A stretch of DNA of 64,000 nucleotides from Alphaproteobacteria bacterium (GTDB lineage Bacteria; Pseudomonadota; Alphaproteobacteria; Sphingomonadales; Kordiimonadaceae): assembly GCA_021774735.1 (NCBI GenBank), contig JAJFIS010000046.1, positions 83,795-147,794 on the forward strand, read 5' to 3'. Each line of letters starts with the position of its first letter. Position 1 is the first letter of the stretch. Under the pieces are notes generated by a model. That model saw only the letters and a list, made by a program, of their open reading frames with translations, was not told the origin of the DNA and did not search any database. Below are positions 37,791 through 46,528 of the stretch, piece after piece. A program made the position numbers and the translations under genes.

Positions 37791-39329
37791 TCAACTATCC
37801 ATTAAGCTAGAAAAGCAATTCTGCAAACTAGCTGGAATGGCATCTAACAAATCAGAGGCAATCATCCCCGGAGAATAATAGCTCGCAGCTTGACCATGCA
37901 GCCATCCCCCCCGAGCCGCAGCTTCAAACGCCGGCATCCCCATTGTCAGCCCTGCTAAAATTAAACCGCTCAATATATCACCGGTTCCGGCAACATTTAG
38001 CCAATGTGGTGCCGAGCTAGCTATCGCCGCTCTACCATCTACGGAGGCGATTATAGTGTCAGGTCCTTTTAGAACCACCACTGCCCCAAGTGATTTAGCG
38101 GCTTCGCGGGCCGCGCCTATTCTATCCGCTTTATAATCAATATCAGAAAACAACCCGCAGAACTCACCCTCATGAGGGGTTATAACCGTTTCAGCCTTTA
38201 TAGCGGCCACCATACTGTGCCTTGCGCCATAAAATGCATAAAGCGCATCAGCGTCTAGAACAGAGGGGCGTCCAAGCTTTAAAAGCGATAAAATAGTTTC
38301 GGCTTGCTCACCGCCCCGCCCCAACCCCGGCCCAATGGCAATAGCCCGGTAGCGCGGCTCAGCCTCGACCATCCCAACCAAGGCACTATTAGATATTACA
38401 TCTTGGACCAAAATATCACTCAAGGAACTAGCTTGAACAGCATAGGTATCACTAGATGCCATCAGACTAACAAGCCCGGCCCCTGCCCTGAGTGCAGCCA
38501 TAGCTGTTAGCCTGCTAGCCCCAAGCGTGGGTTTTTGCCCGCCTATAACTACTGCATGACCACGGTCATATTTATGGGCTTCCTCTTGCCAGAGCGGTAA
38601 AGCCGTTTCATCCCACATTTGGGGACAGCACACGAATATAGAAGATTGAATATCAGCTAGTTTGTCTAAATTTATGCCAATATCCTCAACATGTAAGTGC
38701 CCACATTTATGTTTCCCGGGACGTAAATAATGCCCCGGTTTAGCGCGGCAAAAAGTTACTGTTTCGGCAGCCTCAAAACATATTCCCATGACCTGCCCGT
38801 TATTACCGTTCACCCCAGAAGGCAAATCAACCGCCAAACGCAGAGCATTGCTTTGGTTTGCCGCCGCTAAAATTTCGGCCACTATGCCTGTTACATTTCG
38901 GCTAAGGCCAGCGCCAAATATGGCATCTATTATAACGGCACTGCCATCAATAATAACCGGATCAAATGGAATGAGGTCGCCGCTCCACCGCTCATATGCT
39001 ATTGCAGCATCGCCTTTCAACGCGCTAGGTTTGCCAGCCAAGGCAACACGCACCGGTATATTTCGCCTAGATAAAAGTCGGGCCGCAATGAAACCATCAC
39101 CGCCATTGTTACCGGGACCACATAGGATAAGAATGTCTGCACCCTTTGAAAGGATTTGCTCAGCGTCTGATTCCAGCCCAAGCCATAACCTGCCAGCATG
39201 ATCTGCCACATGGGCACCAGCGCGTTCCATAAGGTCAATTCCAGCTGTTCCACCTTTAATGGTTAGCGCATCCGCCTTAGACATTTCACATGGGGTCAAT
39301 AATTGGTGTAAATCCGCTGATATAGGCAT
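37791..39329 (-). CDS. nnr: Bifunctional NAD(P)H-hydrate repair enzyme
   Basis: Repairs damaged NAD(P)H: the N-terminal half is the NAD(P)HX epimerase (YjeF_N; GPGNNGGDGFIAARLL motif) and the C-terminal half the ADP-dependent dehydratase (carbohydrate-kinase-like; AIGPGLGRGGEQ, VITPHEGEF and NVAGTGDILSGLI motifs). The frame is open to 39380, but the ATG at 39329 has AGGAGAG six bases upstream and starts the folded region, giving 512 residues. tRNA-His lies 78 bases upstream on the same strand without a visible terminator. The gene is divergent from glnB. Confidence 0.94.
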   Translation of the reverse strand: MPISADLHQLLTPCEMSKADALTIKGGTAGIDLMERAGAHVADHAGRLWLGLESDAEQILSKGADILILCGPGNNGGDGFIAARLLSRRNIPVRVALAGKPSALKGDAAIAYERWSGDLIPFDPVIIDGSAVIIDAIFGAGLSRNVTGIVAEILAAANQSNALRLAVDLPSGVNGNNGQVMGICFEAAETVTFCRAKPGHYLRPGKHKCGHLHVEDIGINLDKLADIQSSIFVCCPQMWDETALPLWQEEAHKYDRGHAVVIGGQKPTLGASRLTAMAALRAGAGLVSLMASSDTYAVQASSLSDILVQDVISNSALVGMVEAEPRYRAIAIGPGLGRGGEQAETILSLLKLGRPSVLDADALYAFYGARHSMVAAIKAETVITPHEGEFCGLFSDIDYKADRIGAAREAAKSLGAVVVLKGPDTIIASVDGRAAIASSAPHWLNVAGTGDILSGLILAGLTMGMPAFEAAARGGWLHGQAASYYSPGMIASDLLDAIPASLQNCFSSLMDS

Positions 39330-39407
39330 AAACTGCTCTCCTGCAACCATCATCATAGCTGGGTGCATTTGCGTCAACAAAATATACGAATATTACATGT
39401 GAAGAAA

Positions 39408-39484
39408 TGGGGCGAGTGACGGGACTTGAACCCGCGACATCCAGAATCACAATCTGGCACTCTAACCAACTGAGCTACACCCGC
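39408..39484 (-). tRNA. tRNA-His (GTG)
   Basis: Minus-strand cloverleaf: acceptor GCGGGTG/CACTCGC, D-arm AGCTCAGTTGGTTAGAGT, anticodon arm CCAGA-TTGTGAT-TCTGG with GTG, TFC arm GGTTCAAGTCC, discriminator C and encoded CCA. A G is encoded at position -1 (39485), the histidine identity base pairing with C73. Confidence 0.97.
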
Positions 39485-39503
39485 CATTTCCAAAAGGCGG
39501 CTC

Positions 39504-39532
39504 TGTTTATGCCCGCTTGCTTAAAAGGTCAA
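39504..39532 (-). promoter_or_regulatory. Promoter of tRNA-His
   Basis: Minus strand: TTGACC at 39527-39532, 17-base spacer, TAAACA at 39504-39509, placing the start about 12 bases before the mature tRNA. Confidence 0.55.
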
Positions 39533-39618
39533 GTATCTAAATTATTTCTGGCTAAAAATATCTACTTTATCACTAATTAATATCACCAATTACGCAGTTT
39601 GCCCATTCAGTAATCACT

Positions 39619-39664
39619 TGCCTATTTTTTGGGCATTAGCTTTGCCCCATATGCCTATTTTTTG
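39619..39664 (+). repeat. Direct repeat pair and inverted repeat upstream of glnB
   Basis: The 13-base sequence TGCCTATTTTTTG occurs perfectly twice, at 39619-39631 and 39652-39664, 33 bases apart (about three helical turns). Between them lies the inverted repeat GGGCA-N7-TGCCC at 39631-39647. The block sits about 55-115 bases upstream of the sigma54-like element, where an enhancer-binding activator would be expected, but it does not match the NtrC consensus well. Confidence 0.5.
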
Positions 39665-39719
39665 AGCTCTCGGCAATCATTCTTCGTACTTTAAGCAGGG
39701 TTTTTGCGCAGTGTTAAGT

Positions 39720-39735
39720 TGGCATATACTGTGCA
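39720..39735 (+). promoter_or_regulatory. Sigma54-like promoter of glnB, overlapping a sigma70 -10
   Basis: TGGCATATACTGTGCA matches the -24/-12 consensus TGGCAC-N5-TTGCA with the GG and GC doublets at the required spacing and two mismatches. A TATACT (39725-39730) inside it could serve as a sigma70 -10, with only poor -35 candidates at 15 or 18 bases. Glutamine synthetase operons are commonly driven by such nitrogen-controlled promoters. Confidence 0.5.
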
Positions 39736-39744
39736 TATAAATAG

Positions 39745-40116
<372 letters not shown>

Positions 40117-40187
40117 AGAAGACTGTTATTACTTTGAAAAGATAATCAAGCACCACCTAAAATTACCCTTAAAGAGAGATCATTATT

Positions 40188-41612
40188 ATGGCCAAATACG
40201 AAAATATGACCCCACCAGAATTCCTGAAGCTCGTGAAAGATTTAGACGCTGATTGGATCGACTTGCGCTTCACTGATGTTAAAGGAAAATGGCAAAATTT
40301 GACCATGGACGCGGAAGTGGTGGATGAAGACATGCTGGCTGACGGCATCATGTTTGATGGGTCCTCCATTGAAGGTTGGAAAGCCATTAACGAATCAGAC
40401 ATGGTTTTATCACCTGATCTATCGTCTGTTACATTTGATCCCTTTACCGCTGACACGACATTGATCGTGAACTGTGATATTTTGGAGCCCGGCACTGGTC
40501 AACCCTATAACCGTGACCCTCGCTCCACTGCCAAAAAAGCTGAGGAATACCTTAAATTCACCGGTGTAGGCGACACCGCCTATTTTGGCCCTGAGCCTGA
40601 ATTTTTTCTCTTTGACGATGTGCGATTCCGCGTTGGCTACGATGGTGCTTCTTATAAAATTGACGATATAGAAGGTCCCTATAATAGTAATCGCCGCTAT
40701 GAGCAGGGCAACACCGGCCACCGGCCTATGGCTAAAGGGGGCTATTTCCCAGTTGCACCGGTGGATAGCTGCCAAGATATTCGCGGTGAAATGGTCAAGA
40801 CAATGAAATCTATGGGCTTGACAATGGACAAGCATCACCATGAGGTTGCTGCCTCCCAGCATGAGCTCGGCATGACTTACGCGACCCTTACCGAGACCGC
40901 AGACCGGGTACAGGTCTATAAATATGTCACGGCGATGGTTGCCCATACATACGGTAAAACAGCGACCTTCATGCCGAAGCCCGTGGCCGATGATAATGGC
41001 TCAGGCATGCATGTTCATATGTCAATATGGAGGGAAGGCAGCCCGCTATTTGCAGGAGCGGGATACGCCGACCTTAGTGATACGGCGCTATATTATATTG
41101 GCGGCATTATAAAACATGCCAAAGCCCTGAATGCTTTCACTAACCCAACCACCAACAGTTATAAACGTTTGGTGCCGGGCTTTGAGGCCCCTGTGTTGCT
41201 TGCTTACTCAAGCCGTAACAGGTCTGCATCTTGCCGCATACCTTATGGCAGCAGTCCCAATGCCAAACGGGTCGAAGTCCGCTTTCCTGATGCTACGGCG
41301 AACCCTTATTATGCTTTTGCAGCAATGCTGATGGCTGGCCTCGACGGCATTGAAAATAAAATTCACCCAGGTGACGCAATGGACAAAGACCTATATGCCC
41401 TTCCACCAGAAGAATTAGCCGGTGTACCAACTGTCGCGGGGTCACTGAAAGAAGCTCTTGATGCGCTGGACGGTGATCGTGATTTCTTGAAAAAAGGTGA
41501 TGTATTTAATGATGACCAGATCAATGCCTATATCAATTTAAAACGTGCTGATGTTTCACGCTTGGACATGACACCCCATCCTGTAGAATTTGAAATGTAT
41601 TACAGTTCATAA
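40188..41612 (+). CDS. glnA: Glutamine synthetase type I
   Basis: Condenses ammonia and glutamate to glutamine with ATP, a cytoplasmic dodecamer. It has 474 residues. The N-terminal [17 protein letters not shown] segment, metal/ATP motifs [10 protein letters not shown], the [13 protein letters not shown] stretch, [10 protein letters not shown], and [18 protein letters not shown] are intact. The adenylylation loop [11 protein letters not shown] (Tyr near 400) indicates control by GlnE-type adenylylation. An AGAGAG site precedes the ATG. A terminator follows. Confidence 0.97.
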   Translation: MAKYENMTPPEFLKLVKDLDADWIDLRFTDVKGKWQNLTMDAEVVDEDMLADGIMFDGSSIEGWKAINESDMVLSPDLSSVTFDPFTADTTLIVNCDILEPGTGQPYNRDPRSTAKKAEEYLKFTGVGDTAYFGPEPEFFLFDDVRFRVGYDGASYKIDDIEGPYNSNRRYEQGNTGHRPMAKGGYFPVAPVDSCQDIRGEMVKTMKSMGLTMDKHHHEVAASQHELGMTYATLTETADRVQVYKYVTAMVAHTYGKTATFMPKPVADDNGSGMHVHMSIWREGSPLFAGAGYADLSDTALYYIGGIIKHAKALNAFTNPTTNSYKRLVPGFEAPVLLAYSSRNRSASCRIPYGSSPNAKRVEVRFPDATANPYYAFAAMLMAGLDGIENKIHPGDAMDKDLYALPPEELAGVPTVAGSLKEALDALDGDRDFLKKGDVFNDDQINAYINLKRADVSRLDMTPHPVEFEMYYSS

Positions 41613-41638
41613 TAGATTATAAAACAACTATTAGCTAC

Positions 41639-41669
41639 AAAAAGGCTTCATTCTGGTGGAGTCTTTTTT
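41639..41669 (+). terminator. Terminator of glnB-glnA
   Basis: Plus strand: AAAAGGCTTCA and TGGAGTCTTTT pair over 11 positions (with wobbles) around a six-base loop, with a T-run forming the 3' arm and tail. It lies 26 bases past the glnA stop. Confidence 0.8.
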
Positions 41670-41724
41670 GTGCAATCAAAAGATAATACTGTTAAGTAGC
41701 TTGAATCATCAGTGATGAAAACAC

Positions 41725-41845
41725 GAAAAAAGGTCGGAAGTCAAAGACTTCCGACCTAAAGTCGAGATCCATTGGGTAGGACTGCCTCATAGTGAGGCAA
41801 GACCAACTTGCCTAAGTTGGCGTAATAAATCAACAATAAAATACT
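41725..41845 (-). ncRNA. Candidate small RNA with three hairpins and terminator
   Basis: The minus strand holds three perfect hairpins in a row. First CCAACTT/AAGTTGG (41803-41820, four-base loop), then TGCCTCA/TGAGGCA (41783-41799, three-base loop), then AGGTCGGAAGTC/GACTTCCGACCT (41731-41757, 12-bp stem, three-base loop) followed directly by six to seven T residues, a textbook intrinsic terminator. No minus-strand gene lies nearby that this terminator could serve. Two -10-like hexamers are upstream (TATAAT at 41852-41857, TATAGT at 41874-41879), without convincing -35 boxes; the first would give a transcript of about 120 bases. I do not recognise a known family. Confidence 0.5.
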
Positions 41846-42048
41846 ATTTTTATTATAAAAAATTTCTGTATGCACTATATTAAGCGCAATTATATTTCAA
41901 TAAGATAGGATAAGTCTGTGTAATTCAGAATTTATCCACTGATTTGATTAACTTTCATCTTCATGTAATTATATTTCACAATGTTAAAAGCAAAGCCAAG
42001 AGAGGAATGTTTATCATCCATTAATATTATCATGTTAAATCCTTTTAT
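41846..42048. other. AT-rich intergenic region
   Basis: Very AT-rich sequence between the candidate small RNA and the next gene. It should hold the small RNA's promoter on the minus strand and the promoter of the 193-codon gene on the plus strand. Nothing else was recognised. Confidence 0.4.
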
Positions 42049-42630
42049 ATGACACAAATAGCTCTCGATGAAATTCAATTATCCATTCAGCCATTGCTGG
42101 CGCCTGCCAACATTAACCCGTCTAGTTTTCTAGCGACTGATTACCTGAACCATTTTAATGAGATCGTCATGATGCTTGAAATGGTGCCGGACATGCCAGA
42201 TATGATGGATGATATTTTAGATTGGGAACCAAAGTCGTATCAGCAACATTTCAAGGATAGTGGGTTTGACGCCAGTGAGCTTGCTATTGAAGCTTTTGAG
42301 ATGTCACCAGAACCTCTTAAAAGTCAGTTTCTATCCATTGTGAAGGAACTGAATGACCTATTAAGCGGCACATTATTTGGTTTGCAGAAAGTTAATGTGA
42401 TTGAACGCGGATTTTCTGATGCTGCCCGTGCCTTAGTGGTTATGCGAGTGAAAGGGTCGCAGGCCTTACTCGGAAGACTTAATGGTATCATCCACGGCGT
42501 ACCCGACACGCAATTACTTGGCAATCAGACAGTTCCAACAGCCAAACCCGATATTAAAATCGCAACAAATGAACCTGAAGCACAAGAAGAAGTGCAGTCT
42601 CAGGCTGATATCGATGCCCTATTCGATTAA
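42049..42630 (+). CDS. Unknown protein with FliM-like C-terminal peptide
   Basis: A 193-residue acidic, mostly helical protein that I do not recognise. Residues about 30-130 look like an alpha-helical bundle (Met-rich segment MMLEMVPDMPDMMDDIL near 41-57), followed by a disordered Pro/Glu-rich linker (about 155-183). It ends in SQADIDALFD (184-193), which resembles the FliM N-terminal CheY-binding peptide (SQxEIDALL). No signal peptide or transmembrane helix is seen, and the CheZ phosphatase motif is absent. The ATG lacks a good ribosome-binding site; an AGAGGA-preceded ATG at 42007 runs into a stop after five codons. Coding is supported by length and composition, not homology. Confidence 0.75.
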   Translation: MTQIALDEIQLSIQPLLAPANINPSSFLATDYLNHFNEIVMMLEMVPDMPDMMDDILDWEPKSYQQHFKDSGFDASELAIEAFEMSPEPLKSQFLSIVKELNDLLSGTLFGLQKVNVIERGFSDAARALVVMRVKGSQALLGRLNGIIHGVPDTQLLGNQTVPTAKPDIKIATNEPEAQEEVQSQADIDALFD

Positions 42631-42689
42631 GCTATATTATCATTCAAAGCTGCCCTAAAAATAAAAATCCTTTAAAACACTATATCTTG

Positions 42690-42719
42690 TTGTTTTTGGG
42701 TGCAACACCACCTTATATT
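42690..42719 (+). promoter_or_regulatory. Possible promoter of parE
   Basis: TTGTTT at 42690-42695, 18-base spacer, TATATT at 42714-42719, about 30 bases before the start of transcription would reach the parE ribosome-binding site GAGGA. The -35 is weak. Confidence 0.35.
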
Positions 42720-42756
42720 ATAGTTCACTCACCCCTTTGACCATCCGAGGACAGCT

Positions 42757-44733
42757 ATGACCGACCTGTTTCAGGCAACCCCAACCAAAGCGGATTATAC
42801 TGCTAAAGATATTGAAGTGTTAGAAGGCCTTGAGCCTGTGCGCCAGCGCCCCGGTATGTATATTGGTGGCACGGATGAAACTGCCCTGCATCATCTTGTG
42901 GCAGAAATTCTTGATAATTCAATGGACGAAGCGGTTGCAGGTCACGCCAGTAAAATAACTGTGACATTGCTTGCGGATGGTTCGGTAGAAATCTCAGATA
43001 ATGGCCGTGGTATACCCGTGGACCCACACCCGAAATACAAAGATAAATCCGCCTTAGAGGTTATTATGACCACCTTGCACTCCGGCGGTAAATTTAACAG
43101 CGACGCCTATGTCACATCAGGCGGTTTGCACGGAGTTGGTATATCGGTGGTGAACGCCCTTTCCGATAAATTGACCGTGGAGGTCGCACGAGACCGCCAA
43201 TTATGGATCCAAACATTTTCCCGGGGCTTAACAACCAGCAAACTTGAAAATCACGGTTCAATACATAACCGGCGTGGCACCAAGATTACTTTTCACCCTG
43301 ACCCCGATATATTTGGACCGAAAACATCCCTTAAAGCTATACGGATGTATAAACTTGTGCGTTCAAAAGCTTATCTATTTCGCGGGGTGGCTATCGATTG
43401 GAAATGCGCCTCTGAAAAACTAGTGTCAGGGGACAATATTCCCCAAGAAGCCACCCTACACTTCCCTGGTGGCCTTAGTGATTATCTCAGCGAAACGGTT
43501 AAGAACCGCAGCTGTGTCTCTGACAAGCCTTTTTCTGGCGTGCAAAGCTTCCCTGATGGTGAAGGCCAAATCGAATGGGCCATCAGTTGGCCAGAATACG
43601 GCGATGGCTTTTCAAATACCTATTGCAACACGATCCCAACGCCCCAAGGTGGCACCCATGAAAGCGGCATGCGGACCGCATTACTAAAAGGCATAAAAGC
43701 TTACGCAGAATTAACCGGCGTCAAGAAAGGAGCGCAAATCAACGGCGAGGATATCGCCGGTGCCAGCTGTGCTATGCTTTCTGTCTTCATTAAAAACCCC
43801 CAGTTTCAGGGCCAAACCAAAGATAAACTCTCTACACCAGAAGCAGCTCGGCTTAGTGAAAACGCCATTCGTGATGCTTTTGACCATTGGCTCGTTGATG
43901 ATGCAGACCGTAGCAAAGGCCTGATAACATGGGCTTTGGAGCGGGTTGAAGACCGCTTGCGCCGTAAAGAAGAACGAGAGATAAAACGCAAAAAGGTCAT
44001 CAATAAGCGCAAATTACGGCTGCCCGGGAAATTAACCGATTGCAGCTCACAGAGCGCTGAAGGCACAGAAATATATATTGTGGAAGGTGATTCTGCCGGT
44101 GGTTCTGCAAAACAGGCACGGGACCGTAAAACCCAAGCCATATTACCTATACGCGGTAAAATATTAAATGTTGCCAGTGCCACGCCCGCTAAAATAGCCC
44201 AAAACCAAGAAGTGGCTGACCTTACCCTTGCTCTTGGTTGTGGCATCAAAGACCATTATGATGGTGACGCTCTGCGCTATGAGAAAATAATCATCATGAC
44301 CGATGCTGATGTGGACGGTGCCCATATCGCAACCCTTTTGATGACCTTCTTTTTCCAGGAAATGCCCAAACTTGTACGCGACGGTCATTTATACTTAGCC
44401 CAACCGCCCCTTTATAGAATTGCCAAGGGCCCCAAGGTTTTATACGCCCGTGATGATATTCACAAAGACGAGCTAATGGCCTCCGAATTTTCAGGCAAAG
44501 GCAAGGTTGACATTAGCCGCTTTAAAGGTCTTGGTGAAATGCCAGCGGTTCAATTACGTGAAACTACCATGTCCCGTGCCAATCGCACTCTTATTAGGGT
44601 TACCCTTCCAGCTGAATATAGCGAACGGGCTGAGGTTAATCTACTTGTTGATGACTTAATGGGCAAAAAGCCTGAAAAGCGTTTCATTTTCATCCGTGAT
44701 AATGCCGACCAAGTCGGTGAGCTGGACATTTAA
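42757..44733 (+). CDS. parE: DNA topoisomerase IV subunit B
   Basis: ATPase subunit of the type IIA topoisomerase that decatenates chromosomes. It has 658 residues. The GHKL ATPase domain begins KDIEVLEGLEPVRQRPGMYIGGTDE, with AEILDNSMDEAVAG and the GLHGVGISVVNALS loop. The TOPRIM domain has EGDSAGGSAKQARDRKTQAILPIRGKILN and the DADVDGAHI acidic triad. Assignment to ParE over GyrB rests on the 658-residue length (GyrB is about 800) and the GGTDETALHH form. A GAGGA site lies five bases before the ATG. Confidence 0.94.
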   Translation: MTDLFQATPTKADYTAKDIEVLEGLEPVRQRPGMYIGGTDETALHHLVAEILDNSMDEAVAGHASKITVTLLADGSVEISDNGRGIPVDPHPKYKDKSALEVIMTTLHSGGKFNSDAYVTSGGLHGVGISVVNALSDKLTVEVARDRQLWIQTFSRGLTTSKLENHGSIHNRRGTKITFHPDPDIFGPKTSLKAIRMYKLVRSKAYLFRGVAIDWKCASEKLVSGDNIPQEATLHFPGGLSDYLSETVKNRSCVSDKPFSGVQSFPDGEGQIEWAISWPEYGDGFSNTYCNTIPTPQGGTHESGMRTALLKGIKAYAELTGVKKGAQINGEDIAGASCAMLSVFIKNPQFQGQTKDKLSTPEAARLSENAIRDAFDHWLVDDADRSKGLITWALERVEDRLRRKEEREIKRKKVINKRKLRLPGKLTDCSSQSAEGTEIYIVEGDSAGGSAKQARDRKTQAILPIRGKILNVASATPAKIAQNQEVADLTLALGCGIKDHYDGDALRYEKIIIMTDADVDGAHIATLLMTFFFQEMPKLVRDGHLYLAQPPLYRIAKGPKVLYARDDIHKDELMASEFSGKGKVDISRFKGLGEMPAVQLRETTMSRANRTLIRVTLPAEYSERAEVNLLVDDLMGKKPEKRFIFIRDNADQVGELDI

Positions 44734-44813
44734 TGTGGCCATTCAAGCCTGTGCAAGATATGATATTCACTATAAATGTTACTATCTAATACATGCATAA
44801 ATGTCGCACTCAT

Positions 44814-44886
44814 GCAGCATATATATATCTATATATAGCCAATAAAGTCTCATCCATTGACATGAGAGCGGAAAACCATATGCTGC
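44814..44886 (+). promoter_or_regulatory. Inverted repeat in the helicase leader
   Basis: GCAGCATAT (44814-44822) and ATATGCTGC (44878-44886) are perfect inverted copies 55 bases apart, enclosing a TATATATATCTATATATA tract. The right arm ends 37 bases before the helicase start codon. It could form a long-range leader stem, or one arm may simply overlap promoter sequence. Confidence 0.3.
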
Positions 44887-44923
44887 GCGCCAATGAAAAA
44901 TAATTTATGGACTGTAAAACCAC

Positions 44924-46363
44924 ATGAGTTTTGACCATCTAGGCCTAAGCGATGAACTGCTAAAAGCTGTCAGTGATGCCGGCTATGAGAAGCCAACCGA
45001 TATTCAAGCATCGGCCATCCCTAGCATCTTGATGGGGCGGGACATATTGGGCATTGCCCAAACCGGAACCGGCAAAACGGCCTCCTTCACGCTGCCAATG
45101 CTTGATATTCTTGGTGAAGGCCGGGCCCGGGCCCGCATGCCGCGCTCTCTCATTCTTGAGCCTACCCGTGAACTCGCAGCACAAGTGGCTGAAAGCTTTG
45201 AGAAATACGGCAAAAACCATAAACTCAGCATGGCCTTGCTCATTGGCGGTGTGAATTTCGCCAATCAGGAAAAATTGCTCGACCGTGGTGTCGATGTTCT
45301 TATTGCTACACCCGGGCGTCTGTTAGACCATTTCTCCCGTGGTAAATTATTGATGACCGGCATCGACATTCTCGTAGTCGATGAAGCCGACCGTATGCTG
45401 GACATGGGCTTTATTCCCGATGTTGAGAAAATATGTGAATGTATTCCAGGCCGCCACCAAACATTATTTTTCTCAGCCACCATGCCGCCACCGATTAAAA
45501 AATTAACCGATCAGTTTTTGGATGATCCAAAATTTATTCAAGTCGCTCGGGCAGCCTCCACTGCTGATACGGTAGCTCAGCACTTAATTACAGTTGATCG
45601 CCGCCAAAAACGTGCGGCCCTGCGCACACTTCTGGAAGGTAAAGAAGTGCGCAACGGCATCATTTTCTGTAATCGTAAAGTTGAAGTTAAGGAAGTTCAT
45701 GCCTCACTAAAACGCCATAAATTTAACGTCGGCCAATTACACGGTGATATGGTGCAGAGTGAGCGGATGGAAGTCTTGCAAGGCTTTAAAGATGGCACAA
45801 TTCAATTTCTATGCGCCTCTGATGTAGCGGCACGCGGGCTTGATGTGCCTAACGTTAGTCATGTATTTAACTTTGATGTCCCAAGCCACGCAGAAGACTA
45901 TGTTCACCGAATTGGCCGAACAGGTCGCGCCGGGAAAGAAGGCACCGCCATAACCTTGACCACAGAAGGCCGTGACGACACTAAATACGTTGCAGCTATC
46001 GAACATATGACAGGTGAAAAAATCCCGCGAACAGTGATTGAAGGCATTGGTAAAGTCGTCTCTAAGGCTCCAGCAAAAAAAGTCAAACCTGTACCGTCAA
46101 AGTCAAAGGCCACGGATCATAAACGCAATGTTACTGACAAAAAACCAGTTAACGATGGTAAGAAAGCCCAAAGCCTCCCTGCAAAAGATGAAAAGCAAGA
46201 TAGAAAACCACCCCGTGATAAGAATCCACGGTCAAAAGCCAAAGGCCGTCGCACTAAAAATGATGATACTGTACAGATAAAAGAGCTTCCAAATAAACCG
46301 GTTGTTGGTCTTGGCCATCATGTTCCGGCATTTTTAAAGAGTGCAGTAAAAATAAAGCGTTAG
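44924..46363 (+). CDS. DEAD-box RNA helicase, RhlE-like
   Basis: ATP-dependent RNA helicase of 479 residues. Motifs in order: Q-motif region GYEKPTDIQASAIP, Walker A AQTGTGKTASF near 46-56, PTRELAAQV, TPGRLLD, DEAD (VVDEADRMLD), FSATMPPPIK, ASDVAARGLDVPNVSHV and HRIGRTGRAG. After about residue 375 comes a 100-residue, highly basic, Lys/Pro-rich tail (KAPAKKVKPVPSKSK onwards), typical of RhlE-type enzymes that act in ribosome assembly and mRNA turnover. No clear ribosome-binding site precedes the ATG. Confidence 0.93.
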   Translation: MSFDHLGLSDELLKAVSDAGYEKPTDIQASAIPSILMGRDILGIAQTGTGKTASFTLPMLDILGEGRARARMPRSLILEPTRELAAQVAESFEKYGKNHKLSMALLIGGVNFANQEKLLDRGVDVLIATPGRLLDHFSRGKLLMTGIDILVVDEADRMLDMGFIPDVEKICECIPGRHQTLFFSATMPPPIKKLTDQFLDDPKFIQVARAASTADTVAQHLITVDRRQKRAALRTLLEGKEVRNGIIFCNRKVEVKEVHASLKRHKFNVGQLHGDMVQSERMEVLQGFKDGTIQFLCASDVAARGLDVPNVSHVFNFDVPSHAEDYVHRIGRTGRAGKEGTAITLTTEGRDDTKYVAAIEHMTGEKIPRTVIEGIGKVVSKAPAKKVKPVPSKSKATDHKRNVTDKKPVNDGKKAQSLPAKDEKQDRKPPRDKNPRSKAKGRRTKNDDTVQIKELPNKPVVGLGHHVPAFLKSAVKIKR

Positions 46364-46528
46364 ATAGTTAACTTTTTTCTTACCTTCCGCGTAAAAATTA
46401 AAAAATAAATACATTTTAACGACGAAAAAGATTGCTAATTTATAGGTTAATGTTACCTTAAGCTTTATTGAGGGGGTTAAACGGACGTCGATCAAAAGTT
46501 ATTTGATCTTCGCTGGTTGGAGAGAAAA

